Origin: Mycobacterium innocens
GTDB lineage: Bacteria; Actinomycetota; Actinomycetes; Mycobacteriales; Mycobacteriaceae
Assembly (NCBI RefSeq): GCF_900566055.1
Contig: NZ_UPHQ01000311.1
Span: 1-36,562 of the forward strand
Direction of reading: 5' to 3'
Length of the DNA: 36,562 bases
Of this stretch, positions 24,731 through 32,912 are shown piece after piece. The notes beneath the pieces were generated by a model. That model did not search any database and was not told the origin of the DNA. It worked only from the letters and a program-made list of their open reading frames with translations. A program made the translations under genes and the position numbers. Numbering within the stretch: the stretch's first letter is position 1; each line of letters begins with the position of its first letter.

Positions 24731-24760
24731 AATGTATGAGCGGTCACACTGCAGTGTCAA
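24731..24760 (-). promoter_or_regulatory. Promoter of the 24696-14595 operon
   Basis: On the minus strand TTGACA (24760-24755) and TACATT (24736-24731) are 18 bp apart, close to the consensus for the housekeeping sigma factor. The start of transcription would fall near 24724, giving a leader of about 30 nt before the ATG at 24696. This also argues against the GTG at 24747 as the start codon. Confidence 0.65.
24746..24757. promoter_or_regulatory. 12-bp perfect palindrome in the promoter spacer (candidate operator)
   Basis: ACACTGCAGTGT is a perfect palindrome lying between the -35 and -10 boxes and touching the -35 element. A bound repressor here would block RNA polymerase. The GntR regulator encoded just upstream (24917-25699) is the obvious candidate. 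A direct repeat, GATTCT twice with 9-bp period (24774-24788), lies just upstream. Confidence 0.5.
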
Positions 24761-24916
24761 CACTCCGGATAGAGATTCTCTAGATTCTTGAAGCCAGCCG
24801 CACCGCGGCTGCAGGCTGCCATTCAGCGATGCGGAAAAGTCAGTAAATCCCAACGTCAGCCCGGAAATCCACACGAAACGGCGGCTGCTACGACTGGGTC
24901 ATGCCGGCGCGAAATC

Positions 24917-25699
24917 TCAGTAGAGCAGATCGATTACCCGGTCCTGATGATGAGCCTTGGCGACATAGCGACGGGCACTCTTCATGTGCTCGATCCACGC
25001 CCGCTCGGCGGCTTCGCCGTCACCGGCGTGGATCAGCTCGGTGATCTTCTCGTAGCCCCGCAGCGCCCGGCGGTTGGCGCGCCGGATCTCGTCGCTCTCG
25101 GGTCCAATCTCGGCGACCGTCTTGGCCAGCTCGCGCTCCACGATCTCCGACAACATGCCGATGACCGCGGTCAGTGTGTGATTGCCCGACAGCTCAACGA
25201 GTTTGACGTGGAACCGCACGCCGGCGCGAGAGAATGTGCGCGCATCGTTCGCGGCCGCACGGACTCGTTCCAGTTCTTCGTCGAGTTCGCGCAGTTCGTC
25301 CTGGGTTGCGGTCTCGGCCAGCCGGCGCACGGCCGGTGGCTCGATGGTCAACCTGGCATCCCACACGTCGCCGACAGTGGTGCCGGAAAGGGTCAGCACC
25401 ATGCCGAATAGATCTGCGGCGGCGTCGGGCCCCGGCACGGTCACTCGCGCCCCGCCCGGCGGCCCTCGGCGGATCACGACCAACGAGTCACCCTCCAAGA
25501 GCCGAAACGCCTCACGAAGGGTCGGGCGCGAGACCCCGAATTGTTCCATGAGTTCGGCTTCAGTCGGCAGCCAATCGCCGTCGACGAGGTCACCTCGGGC
25601 GATCATCCGACGGATCTGAGCAGCGACCTGGTCGGACATCTTCAGCGGACGTACCCGGTCCTGGGTTCTGGTGAGTGCGAACGAGTTCTTGCCTGTCAC
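24917..25699 (-). CDS. GntR-family (FadR/FCD subfamily) transcriptional regulator
   Basis: 260 residues; GTG start at 25699 with AGGAGGA close upstream. Residues about 20-90 form the winged helix (MSDQVAAQIRRMIARGDLV, DWLPTEAELMEQFGVSRPTL, REAFRLLEGDSLVVIRRGPP). The rest is an FCD ligand-binding domain, all-helical, with the metal/ligand region ARLTIEPPAVRRLA, VRFHVKLVELSGNHTL and RANRRALRGYEKI. FCD regulators bind carboxylic acids or acyl-CoA compounds and usually repress catabolic genes. It precedes the epimerase-fusion operon on the same strand and has an inverted repeat upstream (25762-25783) consistent with autoregulation. Confidence 0.88.
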   Translation of the reverse strand: MTGKNSFALTRTQDRVRPLKMSDQVAAQIRRMIARGDLVDGDWLPTEAELMEQFGVSRPTLREAFRLLEGDSLVVIRRGPPGGARVTVPGPDAAADLFGMVLTLSGTTVGDVWDARLTIEPPAVRRLAETATQDELRELDEELERVRAAANDARTFSRAGVRFHVKLVELSGNHTLTAVIGMLSEIVERELAKTVAEIGPESDEIRRANRRALRGYEKITELIHAGDGEAAERAWIEHMKSARRYVAKAHHQDRVIDLLY

Positions 25700-25761
25700 G
25701 CACTCCTCCTCTTGTCCTGGTCGTCACCGTCGGCTAATGATAGCGTTGCCGACACCGTTGC

Positions 25762-25783
25762 CTAGTTTATCCAGAAGAACTAG
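25762..25783. promoter_or_regulatory. Inverted repeat CTAGTT-N10-AACTAG upstream of the GntR gene
   Basis: Two perfect 6-base arms separated by 10 bp lie 63 bp upstream of the GntR start codon, in an AT-richer pocket. Symmetry and position suggest an operator. CTAGTTTATC also occurs upstream of the acyl-CoA dehydrogenase operon (1829-1838). Confidence 0.5.
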
Positions 25784-25835
25784 CGAAATCTCCGTTGGCG
25801 TCGAAGCGTTGTCGGACTCGAGATTCGTAGGGCGC

Positions 25836-27926
25836 CTAGCGCGGTAGACCGAGTCCGCGGGCGATGAGCCCGCGCTGAACGTCGTTCGTGCCCCCACCGA
25901 CGACGTACATGATCGACTGCCGCAAACCGTATTCGAACGCGCCACCCCCGGGGACGGTGACAAGTGAAGCCGATTCTTCTCCGAGCGCGGCCGCTGGGCC
26001 GAAAAGCGCCAAAGTCGCCGCACCGAAGTCCTCGGCGAGGTCACCACCCATCACGCCGGCCATCGCGGCATCGAACATCGCACCGATATTGCTTGCACCT
26101 GCCCCAACCGCGGCACACACCAATGCGCGGTTGGCCTGCACGCGCACGGCCAGTTCGGTGATCAGCGCCCGTTTCGCCGATCCACGCGGCCCGACTAGGC
26201 CCGCCGGATCGGTTCGGACGACGTCGAGCAGATCATCAAGCTGGCGGTGCAGCGCCGCGGCAATGTTGCCCATGGTGATGCGTTCGCCGGCCAGGGCGTC
26301 GACGATGACTTTCCAGCCGCCGTTGACTTCCCCGACCCGCGCCGAGTCGGGGATGCGGACGTTGTCGTAGAACACCGTGCATGACACCTCGCCGGAAAGC
26401 GCGGTGTGCGGCTGGATCGTCACGCCCGGCGTATGCAGAGAGAAGAGAAAGACGGTGATGCCCGCGTGCCGGGGCGTCGCGTCCGGATCCGTCCGCGCCG
26501 CCAGCCATACCCAGTCTGATTCGTGGGCCGTTGTGGTCCACAGCTTTTGACCATTGATCACCCAGTCGTCACCGTCACGGACGGCGCGAGTGCGCAACGA
26601 GGCGAGATCGGAACCCGCCTCAGGTTCGGAATATCCAAGGCAGAAGTTCATCTCGCCGGCCGCGATGATCGGCAGGAACTTCTTCTTCTGCTCTTCGGTG
26701 CCGTGGCGCAGTATCGACGAGCCGAGGAGCATAACCGAACCCAACGGCTTGGCGACCCCGACGCGGTGGTACGTCGCCTCCTCGTTGAGGACGACCTGCT
26801 CCACCAGGGTCGCGTTTCGTCCGCCATACTCGGGCGGCCACCCAAAACCGAACCAGCCCTTGTCGGCCATCGCGGCCACCGTGGGTTTGTCGAGAAACGC
26901 CGGGCGCAGCGCTTTGTCCCGTGCGTGGTGGTCGGCGATGAATTGCCGGAACTCGCGTCGGAAGGGCTCGCCGGTTTCGCCGAGATCGGCTGCCGGCAAG
27001 CGGGAGTGCGTCTCAACGAGGACGTCACCGACCGAGCCCCCGGCAAGTTGGATCGTGGAGAGCATGGTGACGTCAGCATGCACCCGCCTGAACAACCACG
27101 GCGCAGGGTGCTCCGCGAAATAGCCGATCGCCGCCAGCGTGTGGTGCGCACCCAGTTGCACCTTTGGCGCGATCGCTGCGATATGGGCGACGGCGATCTC
27201 GGCCGCCAGCACCGCGGTGTCCGAGCCGGTCTGCAACGCGGCGACCGCGTCGGCCAGCAACAGGTTCGCGGAACGGATGTCGATCTGACACTGCGCCGCG
27301 CGCTGCTGCACCGCACCGAAGCTGCCGATTGCCTTGCCGAATTGCTGACGTATCTTGGCATGCTCGATGGCCATCTCATGCGCGTACTCGGCGGCGGCTA
27401 GCGCCCGAGCCGCCTTACCGAGCCGAGTCAGAACCAGCGCTCGATCAGCCTGCCCGGCATCGATGTCCCGCTCAGCACTGATGTCGCCCACTGTGACCTG
27501 GCTCCACGCCGGGATGGCAAGGCCAGGCAAGGACCTTGACTCGGTGATCGAGCGCAGCTCGGCGCGCCCGCCGGCGTTGGGAATGATCAACACATGGGTG
27601 GCTGCGCTGCCGCCATCAATCGGCGACGCCGCGTCGCCGGTGATGACCACCCGCACGTCACCGCCCGCCACACCCATATCCGGAAACAGCTCCGCTGTCG
27701 CGTAGCCGTCGAGGATCGGCAGCGGACATGCCGCGCGACCCAGCCGCCGCGTGGCCGCCACGGCGAGATCGAGTGCCTGAGCCGAACCGAGCTCGAACCA
27801 ACCCTGATCGACCGCAGCCGACCATAATCCGCCAATGTCTGCTGTGCCGGCGGCCGTCGCGTCTCCCCAAAATTTGCCAATGACGCTCGCGACGGACTTG
27901 TCGAACGCGGTCACTTCTTCGTTCAT
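25836..27926 (-). CDS. Fused double acyl-CoA dehydrogenase (FadE34/ChsE3-like)
   Basis: 696 residues, ATG at 27926. Two dehydrogenase-like halves lie in one chain. The first (about 1-325) is a degenerate partner-type half with QQFGKAIGSFGAVQQRAAQC and a reduced middle domain. The second (about 345-696) is the catalytic type with WPPEYGGRNATLVEQ, LGYSEPEAGSDLASL, INGQKLWTTTAHES, Glu548 in LAGERITMG at the alternative catalytic position, and VGGGTNDVQRGLIARGLGL at the end. Mycobacterial FadE34 (711 residues) has this layout and desaturates bulky side-chain CoAs such as bile-acid CoA. It is thus a single-chain equivalent of the two-gene pair at 1879-4051. It diverges from the acyl-CoA synthetase at 28222. 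Confidence 0.87.
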   Translation of the reverse strand: MNEEVTAFDKSVASVIGKFWGDATAAGTADIGGLWSAAVDQGWFELGSAQALDLAVAATRRLGRAACPLPILDGYATAELFPDMGVAGGDVRVVITGDAASPIDGGSAATHVLIIPNAGGRAELRSITESRSLPGLAIPAWSQVTVGDISAERDIDAGQADRALVLTRLGKAARALAAAEYAHEMAIEHAKIRQQFGKAIGSFGAVQQRAAQCQIDIRSANLLLADAVAALQTGSDTAVLAAEIAVAHIAAIAPKVQLGAHHTLAAIGYFAEHPAPWLFRRVHADVTMLSTIQLAGGSVGDVLVETHSRLPAADLGETGEPFRREFRQFIADHHARDKALRPAFLDKPTVAAMADKGWFGFGWPPEYGGRNATLVEQVVLNEEATYHRVGVAKPLGSVMLLGSSILRHGTEEQKKKFLPIIAAGEMNFCLGYSEPEAGSDLASLRTRAVRDGDDWVINGQKLWTTTAHESDWVWLAARTDPDATPRHAGITVFLFSLHTPGVTIQPHTALSGEVSCTVFYDNVRIPDSARVGEVNGGWKVIVDALAGERITMGNIAAALHRQLDDLLDVVRTDPAGLVGPRGSAKRALITELAVRVQANRALVCAAVGAGASNIGAMFDAAMAGVMGGDLAEDFGAATLALFGPAAALGEESASLVTVPGGGAFEYGLRQSIMYVVGGGTNDVQRGLIARGLGLPR

Positions 27927-28221
27927 GTGCTCATGTGCTCCGCCACATCGAGGCGCGTTCGGCAGCCGACGTCGTGATGCTTCCAGTCGATCGGCGAGGT
28001 GACGTCAACGATGTAGCCAAGGCCCCGGCTCCTTAATTACCGACGTCTATCGTCCGATATGTCAGACAACGACACAAGATTTCGCGCGAACACCTGGACC
28101 ACCTCGCGTTGATAGCATACTAGGTTATAATTCTAGCGCTTGGTATCCACCCGCCGGCGAGTATCGCAGTGAGACACATGTGGTCGTCACGAACAGAACA
28201 CGAGAGCGAGGGCGAACAGGC
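27927..28221. promoter_or_regulatory. Divergent promoter region between the fused dehydrogenase and acyl-CoA synthetase
   Basis: Nearly 300 bp without a gene. A plus-strand TATAAT (28126-28131) is flanked by CTAG on both sides (28120-28123 and 28133-28136), making an operator-like palindromic setting around the -10 box. Nearer the dehydrogenase, TATCG-TC-CGATA (28048-28059) is a perfect short inverted repeat. No clear -35 matches the TATAAT at standard spacing. Confidence 0.45.
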
Positions 28222-30060
28222 ATGCACATGACAAGCGCAGAGATGGCGGAGCGTATCGCCGGCCGCACGTTGGTCGACCTGATCGCCGATACCGTTTCGG
28301 AGCGAGGCGATGCCCCTGCACTGCACTCGAAAAACCCGGACGGTGGTTGGTCGACGCTGTCGTGGAACGACTACGTCCGCTCCGCATGCTCAGTCGCGGC
28401 GGGGCTACGGAAGTTGGGCGTCCGACGTGGCGATCGGGTCGCGATGCTGCTGCGCAACCGGGCCGAGTGCAACATCACCGACACTGCCGGAATTCTTCTC
28501 GGAGCAACCATGACGTCGATTTATTTGACGTCGTCGAACAGCCAGGTCGAATGGCTTCTCCAGCATTGCGAGGCCGGCCTGATTCTGGTTGATGGCGAAC
28601 AGGTCGAGAGGGTCAAGCAGATCAGACCGCAGGTTCCGTCGTTGCGGACGATCATCTGCGTTGATAAGACCACCGACACCGACGAGTCGGTGGTGCATTT
28701 CTCCGAGCTACTCGGCGAGCCGCCAATCGCACTCGACGAGGCCAAGGCACAGGTGCAACCTGACGACATTGCCACCATCATCTACACCTCAGGCACAACG
28801 GGACGGCCGAAAGGCGCTCAGCATAGTCATCGCAGTGTCGTTTCGGGGGTGGAGTCGGTTCTGCTGGCCTTCGGCACCGGCTGGATGCACAAACGGGTCA
28901 TCAGTTATCTCCCGATGGCTCATGTCGCCGAGCGGATGTTCTCCCATTACGTCGGGTTGCGGACAGGTTCGAAGGTCTACTTCTGCCCCGATCTGACCGC
29001 GATCGGTAGCTACTTGCTTGAAGTTCGGCCCAACATCTTCTTTGGTCCCCCGCGGATCTGGGAGAAGCTGTGGGCCGCCGCGCAGGCCATGGCGAGAGGA
29101 ACGCCCGACCCCGAGGGCGCGGAATTGCGCCGAGCGCTAGACGTTGGGCTGCAGACGATTCATACACGCACCGAAACCGGCGCAGTGCCAGCCGAGTTGG
29201 AGATCGCGTTGGCCGAGGCGGAGCCCGCGCGCAAACACATTGCCTCGACCCTGGCACTGGATACCATCGAAATCGCGCTCACCGCGGCCGCTTCGATGCC
29301 CGCTGATGTTTTGGACGGAATGGCCGCACTTGGTGTCGAGCTCGCCGACGCGTACGGGCTGACCGAGTTCATCGGTGGTGTCTGCTCGCCCCACGATCCG
29401 CGCCGTGGAACTTTGGGCCGGCCATTCCCCGGTGTCGATCTCCGGATTGCAGCCGACAACGAAATCGAGATGCATGGGCCGCAGGCATTCGTTGGCTACC
29501 TCAACGATCCGGAGCAGACGAAAGCAGCATTCACCGACGACGGATGGTTTCGCACCGGTGACTTGGGTCGCGTCGACGAGGACGGCTACCTGGTACTGAT
29601 CGGCCGAAAGAAAGATCTCATCATCACCGCGGGCGGGAAGAACATCGCTCCGCAGCCAATCGAAACCGCCATCTCGAGCCACCCGCTGGTCTCCACCGCC
29701 GTTGTCGTCGGGGAAGCACGGAAGTTCCCCGCCGCGCTGATCGTGCCCGATCCGCTGGAAATCGTTGCATGGGCGCAGCGCCATGGAAAGGACACGACGG
29801 ATCCGATCGCCCTGATGTCCGACCCCGACCTTCTGGACGAAATCTTCAGACACTTGGAAGAGGTCAACCAAGCGCTGGCCAGAGTGGAACAAGTCAAACG
29901 GATCAAGGTCCTGCCCGAGGTGTGGGGGCCGGATTCGGATGTGATGACGCCTACCTTGAAGGTGAAGCGAGCCGTCGTGCTGGAGAAATACGCGAAGGCG
30001 ATCGAGGATCTCTATGCCGCGGACGAGCACCTTGCCGCCTCGTCGCCGAGTGCGTCTTAA
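28222..30060 (+). CDS. Long-chain acyl-CoA synthetase (AMP-forming, FAA1/FadD15-type)
   Basis: 612 residues from the ATG at 28222; a second ATG lies two codons on, and a GTG at 28180 is less likely. Order: VDLIADTVSERGDAPALHSK, IIYTSGTTGRPKGAQHSHRS (P-loop), SYLPMAHVAERMFSHYVGL, FFGPPRIWEKLWAA (typical of the long-chain family), AYGLTEFIGG, WFRTGDLGRVDEDGYLVLIG, RKKDLIITAGGKNIAPQPIE, and TPTLKVKRAVVLEKYAKAIE with the C-terminal Lys. It activates long or bulky acids to CoA esters. It is soluble or peripherally membrane-bound. It sits 15 nt before a WS/DGAT gene, so some of the acyl-CoA may go to storage lipid. Confidence 0.9.
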   Translation: MHMTSAEMAERIAGRTLVDLIADTVSERGDAPALHSKNPDGGWSTLSWNDYVRSACSVAAGLRKLGVRRGDRVAMLLRNRAECNITDTAGILLGATMTSIYLTSSNSQVEWLLQHCEAGLILVDGEQVERVKQIRPQVPSLRTIICVDKTTDTDESVVHFSELLGEPPIALDEAKAQVQPDDIATIIYTSGTTGRPKGAQHSHRSVVSGVESVLLAFGTGWMHKRVISYLPMAHVAERMFSHYVGLRTGSKVYFCPDLTAIGSYLLEVRPNIFFGPPRIWEKLWAAAQAMARGTPDPEGAELRRALDVGLQTIHTRTETGAVPAELEIALAEAEPARKHIASTLALDTIEIALTAAASMPADVLDGMAALGVELADAYGLTEFIGGVCSPHDPRRGTLGRPFPGVDLRIAADNEIEMHGPQAFVGYLNDPEQTKAAFTDDGWFRTGDLGRVDEDGYLVLIGRKKDLIITAGGKNIAPQPIETAISSHPLVSTAVVVGEARKFPAALIVPDPLEIVAWAQRHGKDTTDPIALMSDPDLLDEIFRHLEEVNQALARVEQVKRIKVLPEVWGPDSDVMTPTLKVKRAVVLEKYAKAIEDLYAADEHLAASSPSAS

Positions 30061-30075
30061 CGCCGAGCCACTCTA

Positions 30076-31509
30076 ATGCGTTCGCTGTCAACCCTCGACA
30101 CGCTCTTCGTCTCGCTAGACACCGCCCGTTGGCCGCTCCATGGCGGTGGTGTGTTGGTCTTGGATCCCAAGACGTCACCCAATCCGGTGACATTCGACGT
30201 GGTCAAGCAACACCTGCAAAGCCAGCTGCCGGCGATGCCACCCCTGCGGCGCCGGTTAATTCGAACACCCTTCGGACTCACGGAACCCGCCTGGGCGGAG
30301 GATCCCGACTTCAACATCGACCGCCATGTGCACCGCATCGCCGTGCCACCGCCAGGCGGTGCTGCCGAGCTGCGCGAACTCGTAGCGCAATTGGGCGATC
30401 CCCCGTTGGACGAAACCCGTCCGCTGTGGGACGCGTGGTTCATTGAGCGGCTCAAGCACGGCCGAATTGCGCTGTTCATCAAGATGCATCACGCATACGT
30501 CGACGGTATGGGCGGCCTGGACATGTTGTCGCATCTGATGACTACCTCGCCCGACATCCCGAACGAGATACCGGCAGATCACTGGAAACCGGATCGGATA
30601 CCGACCGGTGCGGAACTGTTGCTGCGAGCGGTGCCAAACCTTGTCACACGACCCTTACGCGCCGCGCGTGCAGGAACTGGGCTGGCGCGAGCGGTTGGCC
30701 CCGGCCCGCTTTTGTCGCTCTTCCGTCGAGGCAAGAAGCCGGACCAACCGGCCAAGACGACAGGCATGCCGTTCAGCTGCCCTCACGTCTCGCTCAGCGA
30801 GGTCTCCCCGGGGCAGATCCGGCGCGCGATGGGTTGGATTGAGGCGTCGATGGACGACATCGCGACGGTGCGCGACGAGTTCGGCGTGAAGTTCAATGAT
30901 GTCGCGCTAGCCATGGTGACAGGTAGCCTGCGCAACTATCTCCTTGAGCGAGCCGAACTGCCAGACGAGCCGCTAACGGCAGTCAATCCGGTGAACATGC
31001 GGCATGAGACCGCCGAACGTGCTGTCGAGAACCGCTTTTCGCTCCTGACTCCACTTCTGCCGACGCACATCCCTGATCCTGTCGAGAGGCTCGAGCACAT
31101 CTCGACCGCGATGGGCAAGGCCAAGTCGGGTCTTCAGCATGCCGGCACCAATCCCGTCGAGAACCTTTTCGATCTGGTCACGCCAGGCACCCTCGAGCTC
31201 GTGATGCACGCATTGACGAGGAATCTGGTGCCCGAGTTGCCGCCGGTGTTCAACCTTTGTGTCACCAACATCGCGACATCAACAGAACCACGCTTCATCT
31301 GCGGGGCCCGTATCGACGAGTTCTACATCATGATGATGCAGGCGCTCGGCATCGGACCGGTGTGCGCGGTCATCACTTATATGGGAAAGGCCTTCTTCTC
31401 CTTCACCACGAACCGCGACCTGGTGCCGGATGCCCAACGACTTGCCGACGGCCTGCTGGAGGAACTCGAGACACTCCGCAAAGCAGCCGCCGAGCGCGGA
31501 TCCCATTAG
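30076..31509 (+). CDS. Wax ester synthase/diacylglycerol acyltransferase (WS/DGAT), second copy
   Basis: 477 residues, ATG at 30076. Same architecture as the protein encoded at 12482-13924, with the catalytic motif MHHAYVDGMGG at the identical position (His138-His139, Asp143). PLWDAWFIERL, AVNPVNMRHETAERAVENRF and FNLCVTNIATSTEPRF are conserved blocks. The two copies are clearly diverged, so they are not a recent duplication. The pairing with a long-chain acyl-CoA synthetase in one transcription unit suggests a direct route from free acid to ester lipid. It converges with the crotonase-like gene at 31538. Confidence 0.9.
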   Translation: MRSLSTLDTLFVSLDTARWPLHGGGVLVLDPKTSPNPVTFDVVKQHLQSQLPAMPPLRRRLIRTPFGLTEPAWAEDPDFNIDRHVHRIAVPPPGGAAELRELVAQLGDPPLDETRPLWDAWFIERLKHGRIALFIKMHHAYVDGMGGLDMLSHLMTTSPDIPNEIPADHWKPDRIPTGAELLLRAVPNLVTRPLRAARAGTGLARAVGPGPLLSLFRRGKKPDQPAKTTGMPFSCPHVSLSEVSPGQIRRAMGWIEASMDDIATVRDEFGVKFNDVALAMVTGSLRNYLLERAELPDEPLTAVNPVNMRHETAERAVENRFSLLTPLLPTHIPDPVERLEHISTAMGKAKSGLQHAGTNPVENLFDLVTPGTLELVMHALTRNLVPELPPVFNLCVTNIATSTEPRFICGARIDEFYIMMMQALGIGPVCAVITYMGKAFFSFTTNRDLVPDAQRLADGLLEELETLRKAAAERGSH

Positions 31510-31537
31510 ACGAGTTCCGGCATGATTTCTGTGCACC

Positions 31538-32323
31538 TCATCGAGTGCGAGGCGCTCGCTTATTCGTCCGCGAGTCACTGCGCCCCTCACCGGCGTTGCC
31601 CAGGTGGGTGTACGACAGACCGTGCCGCTGAGCCAGAGTTGGAGGCAGATCACGCGCTTCCCACATCGCGCGTACGGTTCCCTGGATGGCTTGCGGGCGG
31701 CGGGCTGCGATTTCAGCAGCCAATTCCGCTGCCCGTGCGCGTAATTGACCGTCAGCAACGATCTCCGTGACGAGCCCCACCCGTAATGCGGTCTGGGCAG
31801 TGAGACGTTCCTCGCTGCCCAGCAGCGCCCAGCGCATCACCTCGCCGTAGGGAACGCCGAGAGCCAGCATGCCCATCGGCTCCAACGCCGAAACAGCGCC
31901 CGCGTTGGCGTGCGGATCGAAGAATACGGCTGATTCAGAGCAGATCGCGAAGTCGCATTCGTTCACGAAATACATTGCGCCACCGGCAACCATTCCGTGC
32001 AGCGCGGCGATTACCGGCTTCCATACTTTGTGCGCCTTGGGCCCGAGCAGCGCGCCGGGGTCCTCCTGATTGAAGATCGGCTCGTCAGCCCACCAGACAC
32101 CCTCAGCGACATCGATGCCCGTGCAGAACGCACGATCGCCGTTGCCGCGCAGCACGGCAACCCGGATGTCCTCGTCCTCACGCACCCGCGCCCACACGGA
32201 AACCATCTCGTCGGCCATGCGCTTGGTGAAACTGTTCATCCGATCGGGCCGGTTCAACGTCACGGTCGCTACGTGGTGGGCGACCTCGAACTCTATGGTG
32301 CTCAGTTCCGGCATGTCTGTCAT
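31538..32323 (-). CDS. Crotonase-fold protein lacking both hydratase glutamates
   Basis: 261 residues, ATG at 32323 (M4 could also serve). The fold is clear: VATVTLNRPDRMNSFTKRM, DRAFCTGIDVAEG (oxyanion loop), LHGMVAGGAMYFVNECDFAI. At the two positions that carry Glu in true enoyl-CoA hydratases it has Tyr (GGAMY) and His (FFDPHANAG). Hydration by the usual mechanism is thus unlikely; isomerase, hydrolase, retro-Claisen or C-C-cleaving chemistry is known for other crotonases with altered sites. The stretch GVWWADEPIFNQEDPGALLG is an unusual insertion. The basic tail SDSRTNKRAPRTR is probably unstructured. It is the last gene of a decayed operon running from 35788. Confidence 0.75.
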   Translation of the reverse strand: MTDMPELSTIEFEVAHHVATVTLNRPDRMNSFTKRMADEMVSVWARVREDEDIRVAVLRGNGDRAFCTGIDVAEGVWWADEPIFNQEDPGALLGPKAHKVWKPVIAALHGMVAGGAMYFVNECDFAICSESAVFFDPHANAGAVSALEPMGMLALGVPYGEVMRWALLGSEERLTAQTALRVGLVTEIVADGQLRARAAELAAEIAARRPQAIQGTVRAMWEARDLPPTLAQRHGLSYTHLGNAGEGRSDSRTNKRAPRTR

Positions 32324-32335
32324 GCTTGCTCCTCG

Positions 32336-32470
32336 CTACGAACCGTGGAAATTGGGTCGTGTTCGGTGTCGAAACGACGACAAACCCGCCCGGAAGTCGG
32401 CCGTGCCCGTCAACTCCTGCAGCCCGTGGGCCTCGATCGATTGAACCTGTGTCAGCGCTGGCAATGTGGA
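32336..32470 (-). pseudogene. C-terminal remnant of a second enoyl-CoA hydratase
   Basis: About 40 codons ending 12 nt before the start of the intact crotonase-like gene read IEAHGLQELTGTADFRAGL then SSFRHRTRPNFHGS. This is the usual end of crotonases (a DxREGLxAFxExRxPxFxG pattern). No start, oxyanion loop or active-site region precedes it; instead the frame runs back into the acyl-CoA dehydrogenase remnant. It is the surviving tail of a gene whose body was deleted. The left limit is approximate. Confidence 0.6.
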
Positions 32471-32908
32471 CATCCGGAGCCTGCCGCCGCTTCGTGCACG
32501 CCTGCTGCCGCCGGCTCGGGGAATGCCGCAATCGCCTGTGCTACGTCGTTCGTATTCATTCATGTAGCCATATCCGCCATGGACCCTGCACGCAATTGCA
32601 GAGGATATGAAAGTCTTGGAGCCGTTGCGTCCGGTTCGATCATCGCGATGGCAACGCTGACATCGCCTCTGATGATGCCGGGCAGCCATTGGGTCTTCTG
32701 CTCGTCAGTGGTCGGAGCCGCCACCGCCGTACTCCTCGCGCATGTCGAACCCGAACAGCTCGTATTTTCCTGCCACGACGTTGGCGAAGCGGTCGACGAC
32801 ACGGTCGCGTTCCCACTTTTCGACGTTGGGTATCACTCCGCGTTCGAGGTATTGGCAGGTCGTTTCGCGCAATTGCTGGTACTCGACGTCGAAGATATTT
32901 CGCTTCAT
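32471..32908 (-). pseudogene. Acyl-CoA dehydrogenase remnant with several internal deletions
   Basis: It begins with a normal start at 32908, four bases after the dehydratase stop. The first 68 codons are a good dehydrogenase N-terminus (MKRNIFDVEYQQLRETTCQY onward to FDMREEYGGGG), which then runs into a stop at 32705. In a second frame, TTDEQKTQWLPGIIRGDVSV then AIAMIEPDA follows; in a third, NGSKTFISSAI is joined directly to CRVHGGYGYMNEYE, normally near the C-terminus. The fragments are in the right order, but the FAD-binding middle and most of the C-terminal domain are gone. At least three deletions are needed, so the gene is dead. Together the pieces cover about a third of a normal 380-residue enzyme. 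Confidence 0.8.
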
Positions 32909-32912
32909 GCTG

